64,000 nt of DNA from Mucisphaera sp965279675 (lineage in GTDB: Bacteria > Planctomycetota > Phycisphaerae > Phycisphaerales > Phycisphaeraceae): NCBI RefSeq assembly GCF_965279675.1, contig NZ_CBDIIJ010000002.1, positions 682,001 through 746,000 of the forward strand, written 5' to 3'. Positions 24,535-31,673 of this stretch are shown piece after piece; position 1 is the first letter of the stretch; every line of letters starts with the position of its first letter. Under the pieces are notes generated by a model. It was not told the origin of the DNA. It saw only the letters and a list, made by a program, of their open reading frames with translations, and searched no databases. The translations under genes and the position numbers were made by a program.

Positions 24535-25980
24535 ATGGCTGATACGGCGTCGTTTGATCTGGTGGTGGTGGGTGGTGGCCCTGGGGGTTACGTGGCGGCA
24601 ATCCGTGCGGCGCAGCTGGGGATGAAGGTGGCCTGCGTGGAGCGAGACAAGCTGGGCGGGGTGTGCCTGAACTGGGGTTGTATCCCGACGAAGGCGTTGC
24701 TGGCGGGGGCGGAGTTTTATCACCGGCTCAAGCACGAGGCGGACGACTGGGGGATCCGTGCCGAAGGGATCGGTCATGACTGGGAGAAGGTGATCGGGCG
24801 TTCGCGGGGCGTGGCGGGACAGTTGAACAAGGGGGTGGGGTTTCTGTTTAAGAAGAACAAGGTGACGCACGTCGAGGGTCATGCGTTTATCCCGAAGGCG
24901 GGTCGGGTTGAGGTGTATGAGGCGGGGGACACCGAGCGGAAGGGTGCGGTGAAGCAGGTGCTGGAGGCGGGGAAGATTCTGATTTCAACGGGGGCGCGAC
25001 CGCGGCCGTTGCCCGGGGCGGACTTTGATGGCGAGCGGATCATTGCGGCGAAGGAGGCGATGACGCTCAGCGAGCAGCCGAAGCGGATGGTGATTGTGGG
25101 GGCGGGGGCGATCGGGATGGAGTTTGCGTATTTCTACAACGCGTTCGGGACCGAGTGCACGGTGATCGAGATGCAGGATCGGCTGCTGCCGATTGAGGAC
25201 GCGGAGGTGTCGCAGGCGGTGGAGCGGTCGTTCGCGAAGAACGGGGTGGCGATTCGGAAGGCGCACAAGACGTTGTCGCTTGAGAAGACGGGCGATGGGG
25301 TGAAGGCGGTGATTGCGCCGGTGGATGATGAATCGAAGACCGAGACGATCGAGGCGGACGTGGCGCTGGTCGCGATCGGGGTGATGGGGCGTTACGACGG
25401 GTTGTTCGATGACTCGCTGGGGCTGGAGCTCTTCAAGGATCACATCAAGGTGGACTACCGGAAGGCGGGGGCGGACTACCAGACGTCGGTGCCGGGGGTC
25501 TATGCGATCGGTGATGTGATCGGCCCGCCTTGGTTAGCGCACGTGTCGTCGGAAGAGGGGATCGTGTGCGTGGAGCGGATGGCGGGGCATGACGTCGAGG
25601 ACATTGATTACACCGGGATTCCCGGGTGCACGTATTGCCAGCCACAGGTGGCTTCGGTCGGGATGACGGAGCAGGCGGCGAGGGACGCGGGGCTGGATTA
25701 TGTCGCGAGCAAGTTCCCGTTCCAGGCGTCGGGGAAAGCGCAGGCGCTGGGGGCGACGGAGGGCTTCTGCAAGCTGATCACCGGCAAGAAGCATGGCGAG
25801 ATTCTGGGGGCGCACATGGTGGGCGAGGGCGTGACGGAGCTGATCGCGGAGATCGGCCTGGCGATGCGGCTGGAGGCGACGGCGGACGAGGTGATCGGCA
25901 CGATTCACGCTCACCCGACGATGTCGGAGGCGACGCACGAGGCGGCGCTGGGGGCGCAGAATCGGATGATTCACTTTTAG
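24535..25980 (+). CDS. lpdA: Dihydrolipoyl dehydrogenase
   Basis: A 481-residue flavoprotein disulfide reductase, the E3 subunit of 2-oxoacid dehydrogenase complexes. Seen: FAD loop VVVGGGPGGYVAAIRAAQLG, redox disulfide GGVCLNWGCIPTK, NAD loop MVIVGAGAIGMEFA, second FAD motif VYAIGDV and the catalytic dyad HAHPTMSEATHEA. Start at 24535 with ACAGG just upstream. No E1 or E2 genes are adjacent. A bidirectional terminator follows. Confidence 0.95.
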   Translation: MADTASFDLVVVGGGPGGYVAAIRAAQLGMKVACVERDKLGGVCLNWGCIPTKALLAGAEFYHRLKHEADDWGIRAEGIGHDWEKVIGRSRGVAGQLNKGVGFLFKKNKVTHVEGHAFIPKAGRVEVYEAGDTERKGAVKQVLEAGKILISTGARPRPLPGADFDGERIIAAKEAMTLSEQPKRMVIVGAGAIGMEFAYFYNAFGTECTVIEMQDRLLPIEDAEVSQAVERSFAKNGVAIRKAHKTLSLEKTGDGVKAVIAPVDDESKTETIEADVALVAIGVMGRYDGLFDDSLGLELFKDHIKVDYRKAGADYQTSVPGVYAIGDVIGPPWLAHVSSEEGIVCVERMAGHDVEDIDYTGIPGCTYCQPQVASVGMTEQAARDAGLDYVASKFPFQASGKAQALGATEGFCKLITGKKHGEILGAHMVGEGVTELIAEIGLAMRLEATADEVIGTIHAHPTMSEATHEAALGAQNRMIHF

Positions 25981-26004
25981 GGCTAGCGACGAAAAGCAGG
26001 CATG

Positions 26005-26038
26005 AAAAAACCGCGAGCTTTTGGGCTCGCGGTTTTTT
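26005..26038. terminator. Bidirectional terminator between lpdA and a convergent gene
   Basis: Six A, then CCGCGAGC (26011-26018), loop, GCTCGCGG (26025-26032), then six T. The stem is perfect and serves both lpdA and the gene ending at 26058. Confidence 0.9.
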
Positions 26039-26057
26039 GTTCGCTGCTTTGGATACC

Positions 26058-27089
26058 TCAGAACCGGAGCTCTGTTTCGCCTGCTTCGAAGGGCGTGCCC
26101 GGATCCTGATAGATCCCGCTGGCGGGCTGGCCGGTGATGGTCCAGCGGTTGTTGACGTGGGTGCGGGCATCGGTCAGGAAGCCTTCGTACTCATCGGGCT
26201 GGAGGCCTGAGCTACCGCCACTGCTACCACCACCTCGTTGACCGCCTTGAGACGCGGAGCCCGGGTCGCCGTAGTAGCCTCGGAAGGCTTGTGTGGTGCT
26301 GCGTGATTCACCCGGATCGATGTTGGCACCCTTGAGCGCCATGTAACTCGCGTGGCCATCGGCGTAGACCATGGCGATGCTGCCGTTGTTACGGGCATCG
26401 GGGATGACGGCGCTGGGTGGCTGGCCGTAGTCCCAGACGAAGATGTTGCCGCGTCTGCGATCGGGATTGCCAGCAGGACCTGTTTCAGTCACGGCGGTGG
26501 TGTAGGCGATCATGCCCGAAGGATTACGGACATCAGTGCTCCGAGGGGTATAGGCCGTTTCATTGGGTGATGGCGGGGCGTAGGCAGAGAAACCTGTGGC
26601 TCGCTGCATGGACCCGATGTTGGACGTGTTCATCGAGAAGTGGGGGAACATCCAGTAGAGCTTGCGGAAGTCTTCGGGGCTGGATGAGGGTGCGTCGATG
26701 ATGGGCGCAACCTGTCCGATTTCTTCGAGGAGCGGGTCCGTGAAGACTTCCGGTGTTCCGACATAGCCGCTGGACACCAAGTTGGCGGTCCACCATTGAC
26801 CGGGGGACAGCCGTTCCGGGTCGCTTGCACCCAGCCCGGTTCCCCAGTCGCCAAAGCCGATGCTGTGATAGGGGATGTAGTGGTCGCGGTTGTCGAGGGT
26901 GTAGAGCCAGATGGCCTGGCCTAGGCTGCGGGCGTTGGCGAGGGCACCCATGGCTCGAGCGCTGTTGCGGGCGGCGCCGAGGGCGGGGAGGAGAATACCG
27001 ATGAGCAGGGCGATGATCGAGATGACGACGAGGAGCTCGATCAGCGTGAACCCGCTTCGGCGGTTTGGTGTTTTGGTGGACTGGAACAT
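26058..27089 (-). CDS. Prepilin-type pseudopilin-like protein (paralog 1)
   Basis: A 343-residue protein with a class III prepilin N-terminus (RRSGFTLIELLVVISIIALL), cleaved before Phe by a prepilin peptidase, then a long helix and a large C-terminal domain with the VYADGHASY motif of planctomycete DUF1559-like proteins. A Gly-rich linker (GGQRGGGSSGGSSG) lies near residue 290. It is paralogous to the next gene upstream, with the same segment order (EVFTDPLLEEI, MNTSN, TGFSAY). It is probably exported by a type II secretion or pseudopilus system. GGAG lies nine bases before the ATG. Confidence 0.9.
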   Translation of the reverse strand: MFQSTKTPNRRSGFTLIELLVVISIIALLIGILLPALGAARNSARAMGALANARSLGQAIWLYTLDNRDHYIPYHSIGFGDWGTGLGASDPERLSPGQWWTANLVSSGYVGTPEVFTDPLLEEIGQVAPIIDAPSSSPEDFRKLYWMFPHFSMNTSNIGSMQRATGFSAYAPPSPNETAYTPRSTDVRNPSGMIAYTTAVTETGPAGNPDRRRGNIFVWDYGQPPSAVIPDARNNGSIAMVYADGHASYMALKGANIDPGESRSTTQAFRGYYGDPGSASQGGQRGGGSSGGSSGLQPDEYEGFLTDARTHVNNRWTITGQPASGIYQDPGTPFEAGETELRF

Positions 27090-27221
27090 CAGATAAGTCT
27101 CCTGATAAAGACTGGTTGGGTCGTGTCTATGGCGTGAGCGCGAGGGGGCTCAGCGTTGGGTTCGTGCTTAAATGTGAGTCGTGCGTCTTCCCGGACGCGT
27201 GATACGCAGACAACCTAAAGG

Positions 27222-27250
27222 ATCATAACGGTCATGGTTCTGTAAGACAA
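27222..27250 (-). promoter_or_regulatory. Predicted sigma-70-like promoter, shared design (copy 1)
   Basis: On the minus strand TTGTCT (27250-27245), 17 bp, TATGAT (27227-27222). The spacer carries CAGAACC at the same place as in the promoter of the paralogous gene. It implies a 5' leader of about 125 nt. Confidence 0.5.
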
Positions 27251-27285
27251 TGGATTTGGGTGTGAGAAATGTGGGTTTGGGGCGC

Positions 27286-27320
27286 AAAAAGAAGCCACGC
27301 GCCGGTGGTGGCCCGTGGCT
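27286..27320 (-). terminator. Rho-independent terminator of prepilin paralog 2
   Basis: On the minus strand AGCCACG (27320-27314) pairs with CGTGGCT (27299-27293), then a T-rich tail including five T. It is 36 bp past the stop at 27356. Confidence 0.75.
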
Positions 27321-27355
27321 GGGGATCAGGGGATGAAAGTATCGATGGGTGGGGA

Positions 27356-28357
27356 TTAATCGATGATGGCGTCTGGCGTGAAGTTGGCCGTTGGACCGCG
27401 GTAGGTGCCTGGGATGGCGTTGCCTGAGAGGGTCCAGCGGTTCTGATCGTGGAAGCGGGCATCGGTGAGGTAACCGTCGTAGTCGCCTGGGCCGAAGCTG
27501 CTGCTGCCGCCGCCGCCACGCTGACCGCCGCCGGTGGAGCCTGCGGGGCCGTAGAGGCGTGAGGTGCCGGCTTCGGGTTCGGCGAACTGGAAGTAGCTGG
27601 CGTGGCCGTCGGCGTAGACGATGGGCATGGATCCGCGGAAGCGTGGGTCGGGGATACCGTTGTCGACGCCTCGGTCGTAGTCCCAGCAGAAGAGGCTGCC
27701 GTAGACGCTGGGCTCGCCGCCGCCGCGTTGCCCGCCGCCGCCCGGGACGTCCTGGCGTGCCGGGAGGAACCAGATGGTTTCGGAGGCCCGGCGTGCCTGG
27801 GAGATGCGTGGCGAGGGCAGGGGCTGATCCGGGTCGGCGCCGTAGGCGGTGAAGCCGGTGACGCGCTGGTAGGTCCCCATGTTGGAGGTGTTCATGCCGA
27901 AGTGGGGGTACTTGTAAGCGACGTCCTGGAAGTCATCGATGTCACCGGTCGCGGCGTCGAGGATGGGGTTGTTCTGGTTGATTTCCTCGAAGAGCGGATC
28001 GGTGAAGACTTCGCCGCCTGAGAGGTAGCCGATGCGGACGAGGCTGGCGGTCCACCAGGTGGCGACGTTGCTGTAGCTGGAGATGCCGACATCCCAGCCG
28101 CCGAAGCCGTGGGACTGGTAGTTGATGAAGTTGTCTTTGTTGTCGACGGTGTAGGTGGCGACGCCCTGACCGATGCTGCGTGCGTTGGTCATGCCGCCTA
28201 GGCCGCGGGCGGTTTCGCGGGCTGCGCCGAGGGCGGGGAGGAGGATGCCGATGAGCAGGGCGATGATGGAGATGACGACGAGGAGCTCGATGAGGGTGAA
28301 GCCCTTGACGGCTCCCGGGACGGTTCGTGGTTGGTTCATGGTCGGGTGGTGGTGCAT
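27356..28357 (-). CDS. Prepilin-type pseudopilin-like protein (paralog 2)
   Basis: A 333-residue paralog of the gene at 26058. The prepilin core (VKGFTLIELLVVISIIALL) is followed by TARGLGGMTNARSIGQGV and a C-terminal domain with PIVYADGHASYF. Two Gly-rich inserts (GGGGQRGGGEPS and GGGQRGGGGSSS) differ from the single insert of paralog 1. The ATG at 28357 has GGAG eight bases upstream; an ATG six codons later is also possible. It has its own promoter and terminator, so the two paralogs are separate transcription units. Confidence 0.9.
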   Translation of the reverse strand: MHHHPTMNQPRTVPGAVKGFTLIELLVVISIIALLIGILLPALGAARETARGLGGMTNARSIGQGVATYTVDNKDNFINYQSHGFGGWDVGISSYSNVATWWTASLVRIGYLSGGEVFTDPLFEEINQNNPILDAATGDIDDFQDVAYKYPHFGMNTSNMGTYQRVTGFTAYGADPDQPLPSPRISQARRASETIWFLPARQDVPGGGGQRGGGEPSVYGSLFCWDYDRGVDNGIPDPRFRGSMPIVYADGHASYFQFAEPEAGTSRLYGPAGSTGGGQRGGGGSSSFGPGDYDGYLTDARFHDQNRWTLSGNAIPGTYRGPTANFTPDAIID

Positions 28358-28460
28358 AGGATGGCTCCGGGTGTCAGTGGGTCACGAACAGCCAGCGGAC
28401 AGAGAAGCATGGGAGCGGTCCGATGGCGGATTTCTGGTCTTCTGCGACAGGCCTTATAAA

Positions 28461-28488
28461 ACCATAACCAAAAGGTTCTGAAAGACAA
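28461..28488 (-). promoter_or_regulatory. Predicted sigma-70-like promoter, shared design (copy 2)
   Basis: On the minus strand TTGTCT (28488-28483), 16 bp containing CAGAACC, then TATGGT (28466-28461). It lies about 100 bp upstream of prepilin paralog 2 and mirrors the promoter of paralog 1. Confidence 0.5.
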
Positions 28489-28561
28489 ACCAAAACCCCA
28501 CTCTTGCCCGCGGAAAAATGGTTCTCGGGGTTTCTGGTGGGTCGGGGCGCGTTTGGTTCGG

Positions 28562-28598
28562 AAAAAAGTGAAGCCCACCCACACGTTGTGGATGGGCT
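28562..28598 (-). terminator. Orphan Rho-independent terminator
   Basis: On the minus strand a 12-pair stem with one mismatch (28598-28587 with 28583-28572, loop of three) is followed by TCAC and six T. The nearest upstream gene in this orientation is xerD, 470 bp away. Confidence 0.6.
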
Positions 28599-28845
28599 CC
28601 GGGGAGGGAGAGGACGGTATTGGGCACGGGGAGAGCGTCTGAGAGCGCTTTCTCTGGTGCGCGCTTGGATACGCGGGGGTGCTGGGGGGTCTGCGCGGGG
28701 TTTTGGGTTTGGGGGGGTGATTTTTCAGGGATTGCCTGTAAGTGACGTTTTTGGAGGAGTTTGTGGCGGAAGTTTTTTTAGGGGTTTAGTGGGTATTTGT
28801 TGAGGGAGCGTGCTGCTGTTCTGTTGGTCAGGCTGGTGTTGGGGC

Positions 28846-28866
28846 CTCGGCCGCGTCGCGGCCGGG
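28846..28866 (-). repeat. CCCGG palindrome, module 2 variant
   Basis: CTCGGCCGCG-T-CGCGGCCGGG, the same palindrome as at 12594, 23391 and 28978 with three changes. No module 1 accompanies it. Confidence 0.55.
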
Positions 28867-28977
28867 CTCCAGCGGGTTGTTACTGGGAGTCGGAGGATCC
28901 CGCCCTCTGAAGGCGCGAGGCACCCGAAGGGGAGGGGGTTGGTTGTGTGGGACGAGTCAGAAGCCCAGGCCCCTACG

Positions 28978-29043
28978 CCCGGCCGCGTCGCGACCGGGTT
29001 AAGTCATCGCTGTTTGGTTCTGTGGGGCCACGGTGGGACTGCG
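28978..29043 (-). repeat. Composite palindromic 3'-end element (copy e)
   Basis: Module 2 (28978-28998) is identical to copies b and d. Twenty-one bp on, module 1 begins with CTGTGG (29020-29025) but its partner arm is degraded (29038-29043). It lies 28 bp past the xerD stop. Confidence 0.6.
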
Positions 29044-29071
29044 TTCACCCTTGTTCTTTGGGATTAGCGGC

Positions 29072-30190
29072 TCAGGGTCGGGGGTGGAAGGAGGTGATGA
29101 CGTCTTTGAGTCGGCTGCGGTCGACGTGGGTGTAGATCTGGGTGGTGTTGAGGTCGGCGTGGCCGAGGAGTTCCTGGACGACGCGGAGGTCGGCCCCGCC
29201 GGCGAGGAGGTGGGTGGCGAAGGCGTGCCGGAGGACGTGGGGGTGGACGCGTCGGATGCCGGCGCGGGCGGCGTGGCGTTTGACGACCTGCCAGACGACG
29301 ATGCGGGTGATGGGCAGGCCGGTGCGTGAGAGGAACACCCGTTGGGTGGGCTTGTCGGCTCGGACCAGGGTCGGGCGGACGTCGCTGAGGTAGGTGTCGA
29401 GGTGATCGAGGGCGGCTTTGGCGACGGGGACGATGCGTTCCTTGCTGCCTTTGCCCATGACGCGGATGACGCCGAGGTGCCGGTTGGTGCCCTGGACGGC
29501 TTTGAGGTCGAGGTTGGCGAGTTCGGAGGCGCGGAGCCCGCAGGCGTAGAGGAGTTCGAGGAGGGCTCGGTCGCGGAGGCCGAGGGGCTCGGAGGGGAGG
29601 GGTGTGCGGAGGAGTCGGTCGACGACCTCGAAGGAGGGGGCGTAGGGGAGCTTGCGGCCCAGCTTCGGCTGGATGAGGGACTCGGTCGGGTCTTTCTCGA
29701 AGAAGTCGATCGAGAGGAGGTAGCGGCAGAAGACGCGGATGGTGGCGAGGTGACGGGCGATGGAGGTGGCGGCGAGGCCGCGTTGGGAGAGGGTCTGGAG
29801 GTGTTCGCGGATGCGGGCGTCGCTGAGGTCGGCCCACCCCCTGCTCCCCCCTGTCCCCCCCACCCCCCCTGCTCCCCCTGCCAGCATCTTGGAGGCTGGC
29901 AGGTTCTGGGCTGCTTCGGCGGCGATCTGCTTGTTTTTCTCGACCATCCAGACCCAGAGGTCGCGGAGGTCGGCGGCGTAGGCGGCGACGGTGGCGGGTG
30001 CGAAGCCGCATTCGACTTTGCAGTAGCTGAGGAAGCCTTTGACAGGGGTTTCGAAGGCGGAAACGGGTTTTTGCGGTTTCTGGGGGGTGGCGAGGGGGTC
30101 GCCTGGGCGGACCGGGGTCGTTTGGGGGCGGGCTGTCGCCGGAATACGGTGTTTGGGGGGTGTGGTGGGCGCAGTCAAGGTATGGCTCAT
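29072..30190 (-). CDS. xerD: Tyrosine recombinase XerC/XerD
   Basis: A 372-residue site-specific recombinase that resolves chromosome dimers with its partner at dif. The catalytic domain is complete: Arg in LLYACGLRASELANL, Lys in VMGKGSKERIVP, HVLRHAFATHLL, His in ELLGHADLNTT and Tyr in TQIYTHVD. The N-terminal SAM-like domain carries an insertion, LAGGAGGVGGTGGSRG, encoded by a C-rich tract and next to an 8-bp palindrome. There is also a Pro/Thr-rich N-terminal extension of about 40 residues. XerC and XerD cannot be told apart surely; the C-terminus favours XerD. Confidence 0.88.
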   Translation of the reverse strand: MSHTLTAPTTPPKHRIPATARPQTTPVRPGDPLATPQKPQKPVSAFETPVKGFLSYCKVECGFAPATVAAYAADLRDLWVWMVEKNKQIAAEAAQNLPASKMLAGGAGGVGGTGGSRGWADLSDARIREHLQTLSQRGLAATSIARHLATIRVFCRYLLSIDFFEKDPTESLIQPKLGRKLPYAPSFEVVDRLLRTPLPSEPLGLRDRALLELLYACGLRASELANLDLKAVQGTNRHLGVIRVMGKGSKERIVPVAKAALDHLDTYLSDVRPTLVRADKPTQRVFLSRTGLPITRIVVWQVVKRHAARAGIRRVHPHVLRHAFATHLLAGGADLRVVQELLGHADLNTTQIYTHVDRSRLKDVITSFHPRP

Positions 30191-30419
30191 CTTCTCTCTC
30201 CAAGGGTGGGGAACAACTTAGACACCCCTGGTACAGAGGGCAGTCTTATATCGGGTAGATGGCGGGGGGCGGAGCAAAAAGAGGCCGATTTGGTTAGCCC
30301 GCCCTATGAACACCGTTTGGGCGAAGGATGGGCGGATTCTGCGGCGGTGCCGGGTTGCTGGCGTGGTGGGGGTGTTTATGATGTGGAGCTCGGCCCGGTT
30401 GGATGACGATCGGGCGGCC

Positions 30420-30493
30420 GCCGGCATAGCTCAGTTGGTTAGAGCGAGGGATTCATAAGCCCTAGGTCGCTGGTTCGAATCCAGCTGCCGGCA
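30420..30493 (+). tRNA. tRNA with CAU anticodon (elongator Met, possibly Ile2)
   Basis: A 74-nt cloverleaf: acceptor GCCGGCA/TGCCGGC, D-arm GCTC/GAGC, anticodon loop TTCATAA (CAU), T-arm GCTGG/CCAGC with loop TTCGAAT. The first pair is G1-C72, so it is not the initiator. CAU can be elongator Met or lysidine-modified Ile; the sequence does not settle it. The closing anticodon-stem pair is an A-G mismatch. CCA is not encoded. Confidence 0.9.
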
Positions 30494-30605
30494 TTGTTCA
30501 GGATTCACACACACCCGGGTTACCAGCAGACTGGTGCCCAACAGAAGTAGGTGAAGCCGGGAGCTAGGATTCACCAGTGTATGAGTCACTGGGGGATGAT
30601 GTCAG

Positions 30606-31673
30606 CTATCGGAGGCGACGCGATACGACGCTGAGTGCGATCAAGGCGAGGGCCGCGGTGCCGGGTTCGGGGGTGGCGGCAGACTGGCCGAAGTTGGAGG
30701 CGAGGAGGGAGAGGTCGATGAGGTCGACGGTGCCTTCGCCTGAGAAGTCGCCTAAGGACCAGGCGGCCTCGTTGGAGCCGAAGTTGGTGGCGAGGAGGGA
30801 GAGGTCGGTGAGGTTGACGTTGCCGTCGGCGTTGGTGTCGCCGGGGAGGATGTTGGCGAGGGGTGTGATGGCGACGCGGTCGATCTCGAGGGTTCGGGTG
30901 ACGAAGTCGGGCTGTCCGGCCCAGTTGAAGGGGAACCAGAGTCCGACGGTGAAGCGGCCGGGGATGGTGGGGACGAACTCGCGGCTGGTGTAGTGGTGGA
31001 CGCCATCGACATAGAACTCGACGCGTGGGTGGGCGACGCCTTCGCCGGCGAACCAGTCGAAGCGATAGGTGTGGAAGGTGCCGGTGTCCTGTGGGGCGGG
31101 GTCATCGTTGATGTCGACGATGCTCAGGCGCTGGATGTTGGCGCGTGACGGGATTTCGCCGAGCCATGTGTTCATCAGTCCGTAATCGGAGCGGAATCCG
31201 GTGGGTGAGGGGGTCTGCCGGTTGATGAGCTCGATGTCGATTTCGTGATTGATGACATCGCCGCCGTTGAAGTCGTAGAAGAAAGTCCACATGGCGGTGA
31301 CAACGCCGTCTTCGTAGACGGGCTTCATGCGGACTTCGAAGCGTCCCGGTCCTTGGGGTTCTCGGGTTCGGATGGCGCCGCCCGATCGGCGGCCGTGGTC
31401 TTCGCGGTAGCCGTTGGCGTTCCAGCCGCGTTTGGGTCCGGTATAGAGGTCGCCGTTGCCATCGATCGAGACGATGCCGTTGGCGATGGAGACGTTTTCT
31501 GGGATGACCCCGCCGTTGCGACCCGGCCCGCCCCATTGTGCGAGTTGGATCTCCCAGATGCCGGGGTTGATGCTGGTGCCGTTGAAGCCGTCAACGATGG
31601 TCTGCGCGGCCTGAAGTGGAGACGCGAAGAGCGTGAGTGTGGCGACGAGGATGAGACGGGTGATGGTTTTCAT
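30606..31673 (-). CDS. GH16 beta-glucanase with dockerin and PEP-CTERM
   Basis: A 355-residue secreted enzyme: signal peptide to about residue 22, GH16 jelly-roll (about 25-272) with the catalytic HEIDIE (E144, D146, E148), dockerin type I repeats GDTNADGNVNLTDLSLLATN and GDFSGEGTVDLIDLSLLASN, and a PEP-CTERM tail (ATPEPGTAALALIALSVVSRR). GH16 cleaves laminarin, agar, carrageenan or porphyran; the loop set is too divergent to choose. Its ATG overlaps the stop of the upstream phosphodiesterase-TPR gene (ATGA), so the two are coupled. Confidence 0.9.
   Translation of the reverse strand: MKTITRLILVATLTLFASPLQAAQTIVDGFNGTSINPGIWEIQLAQWGGPGRNGGVIPENVSIANGIVSIDGNGDLYTGPKRGWNANGYREDHGRRSGGAIRTREPQGPGRFEVRMKPVYEDGVVTAMWTFFYDFNGGDVINHEIDIELINRQTPSPTGFRSDYGLMNTWLGEIPSRANIQRLSIVDINDDPAPQDTGTFHTYRFDWFAGEGVAHPRVEFYVDGVHHYTSREFVPTIPGRFTVGLWFPFNWAGQPDFVTRTLEIDRVAITPLANILPGDTNADGNVNLTDLSLLATNFGSNEAAWSLGDFSGEGTVDLIDLSLLASNFGQSAATPEPGTAALALIALSVVSRRLR

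Larger units (their letters stand above)
28358..29071. other. 714-bp gap: promoter, orphan terminator and repeats
   Basis: No convincing coding frame. From left: the leader and promoter of prepilin paralog 2 (to 28488), a strong leftward terminator (28562-28598) with no gene just upstream of it, a G-rich stretch, two copies of the CCCGG palindrome (28846, 28978) and a half-copy of module 1 (29020). An unannotated small RNA or a long xerD 3' UTR could end at the terminator. Confidence 0.5.

Noticed and set aside
23081..24601. 506-codon minus frame over purU
   Set aside because: Pro/Arg/His-rich shadow; purU in another frame of the same strand has complete domains.
28504..28803. 99-codon + frame in the 28.4-29.1 kb gap
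   Set aside because: It runs through a terminator hairpin and a G-rich stretch, with no ribosome site and no protein-like pattern.
30306..30470. Small + frame running into the tRNA
   Set aside because: It overlaps the tRNA gene, has no ribosome site and reads as random sequence.
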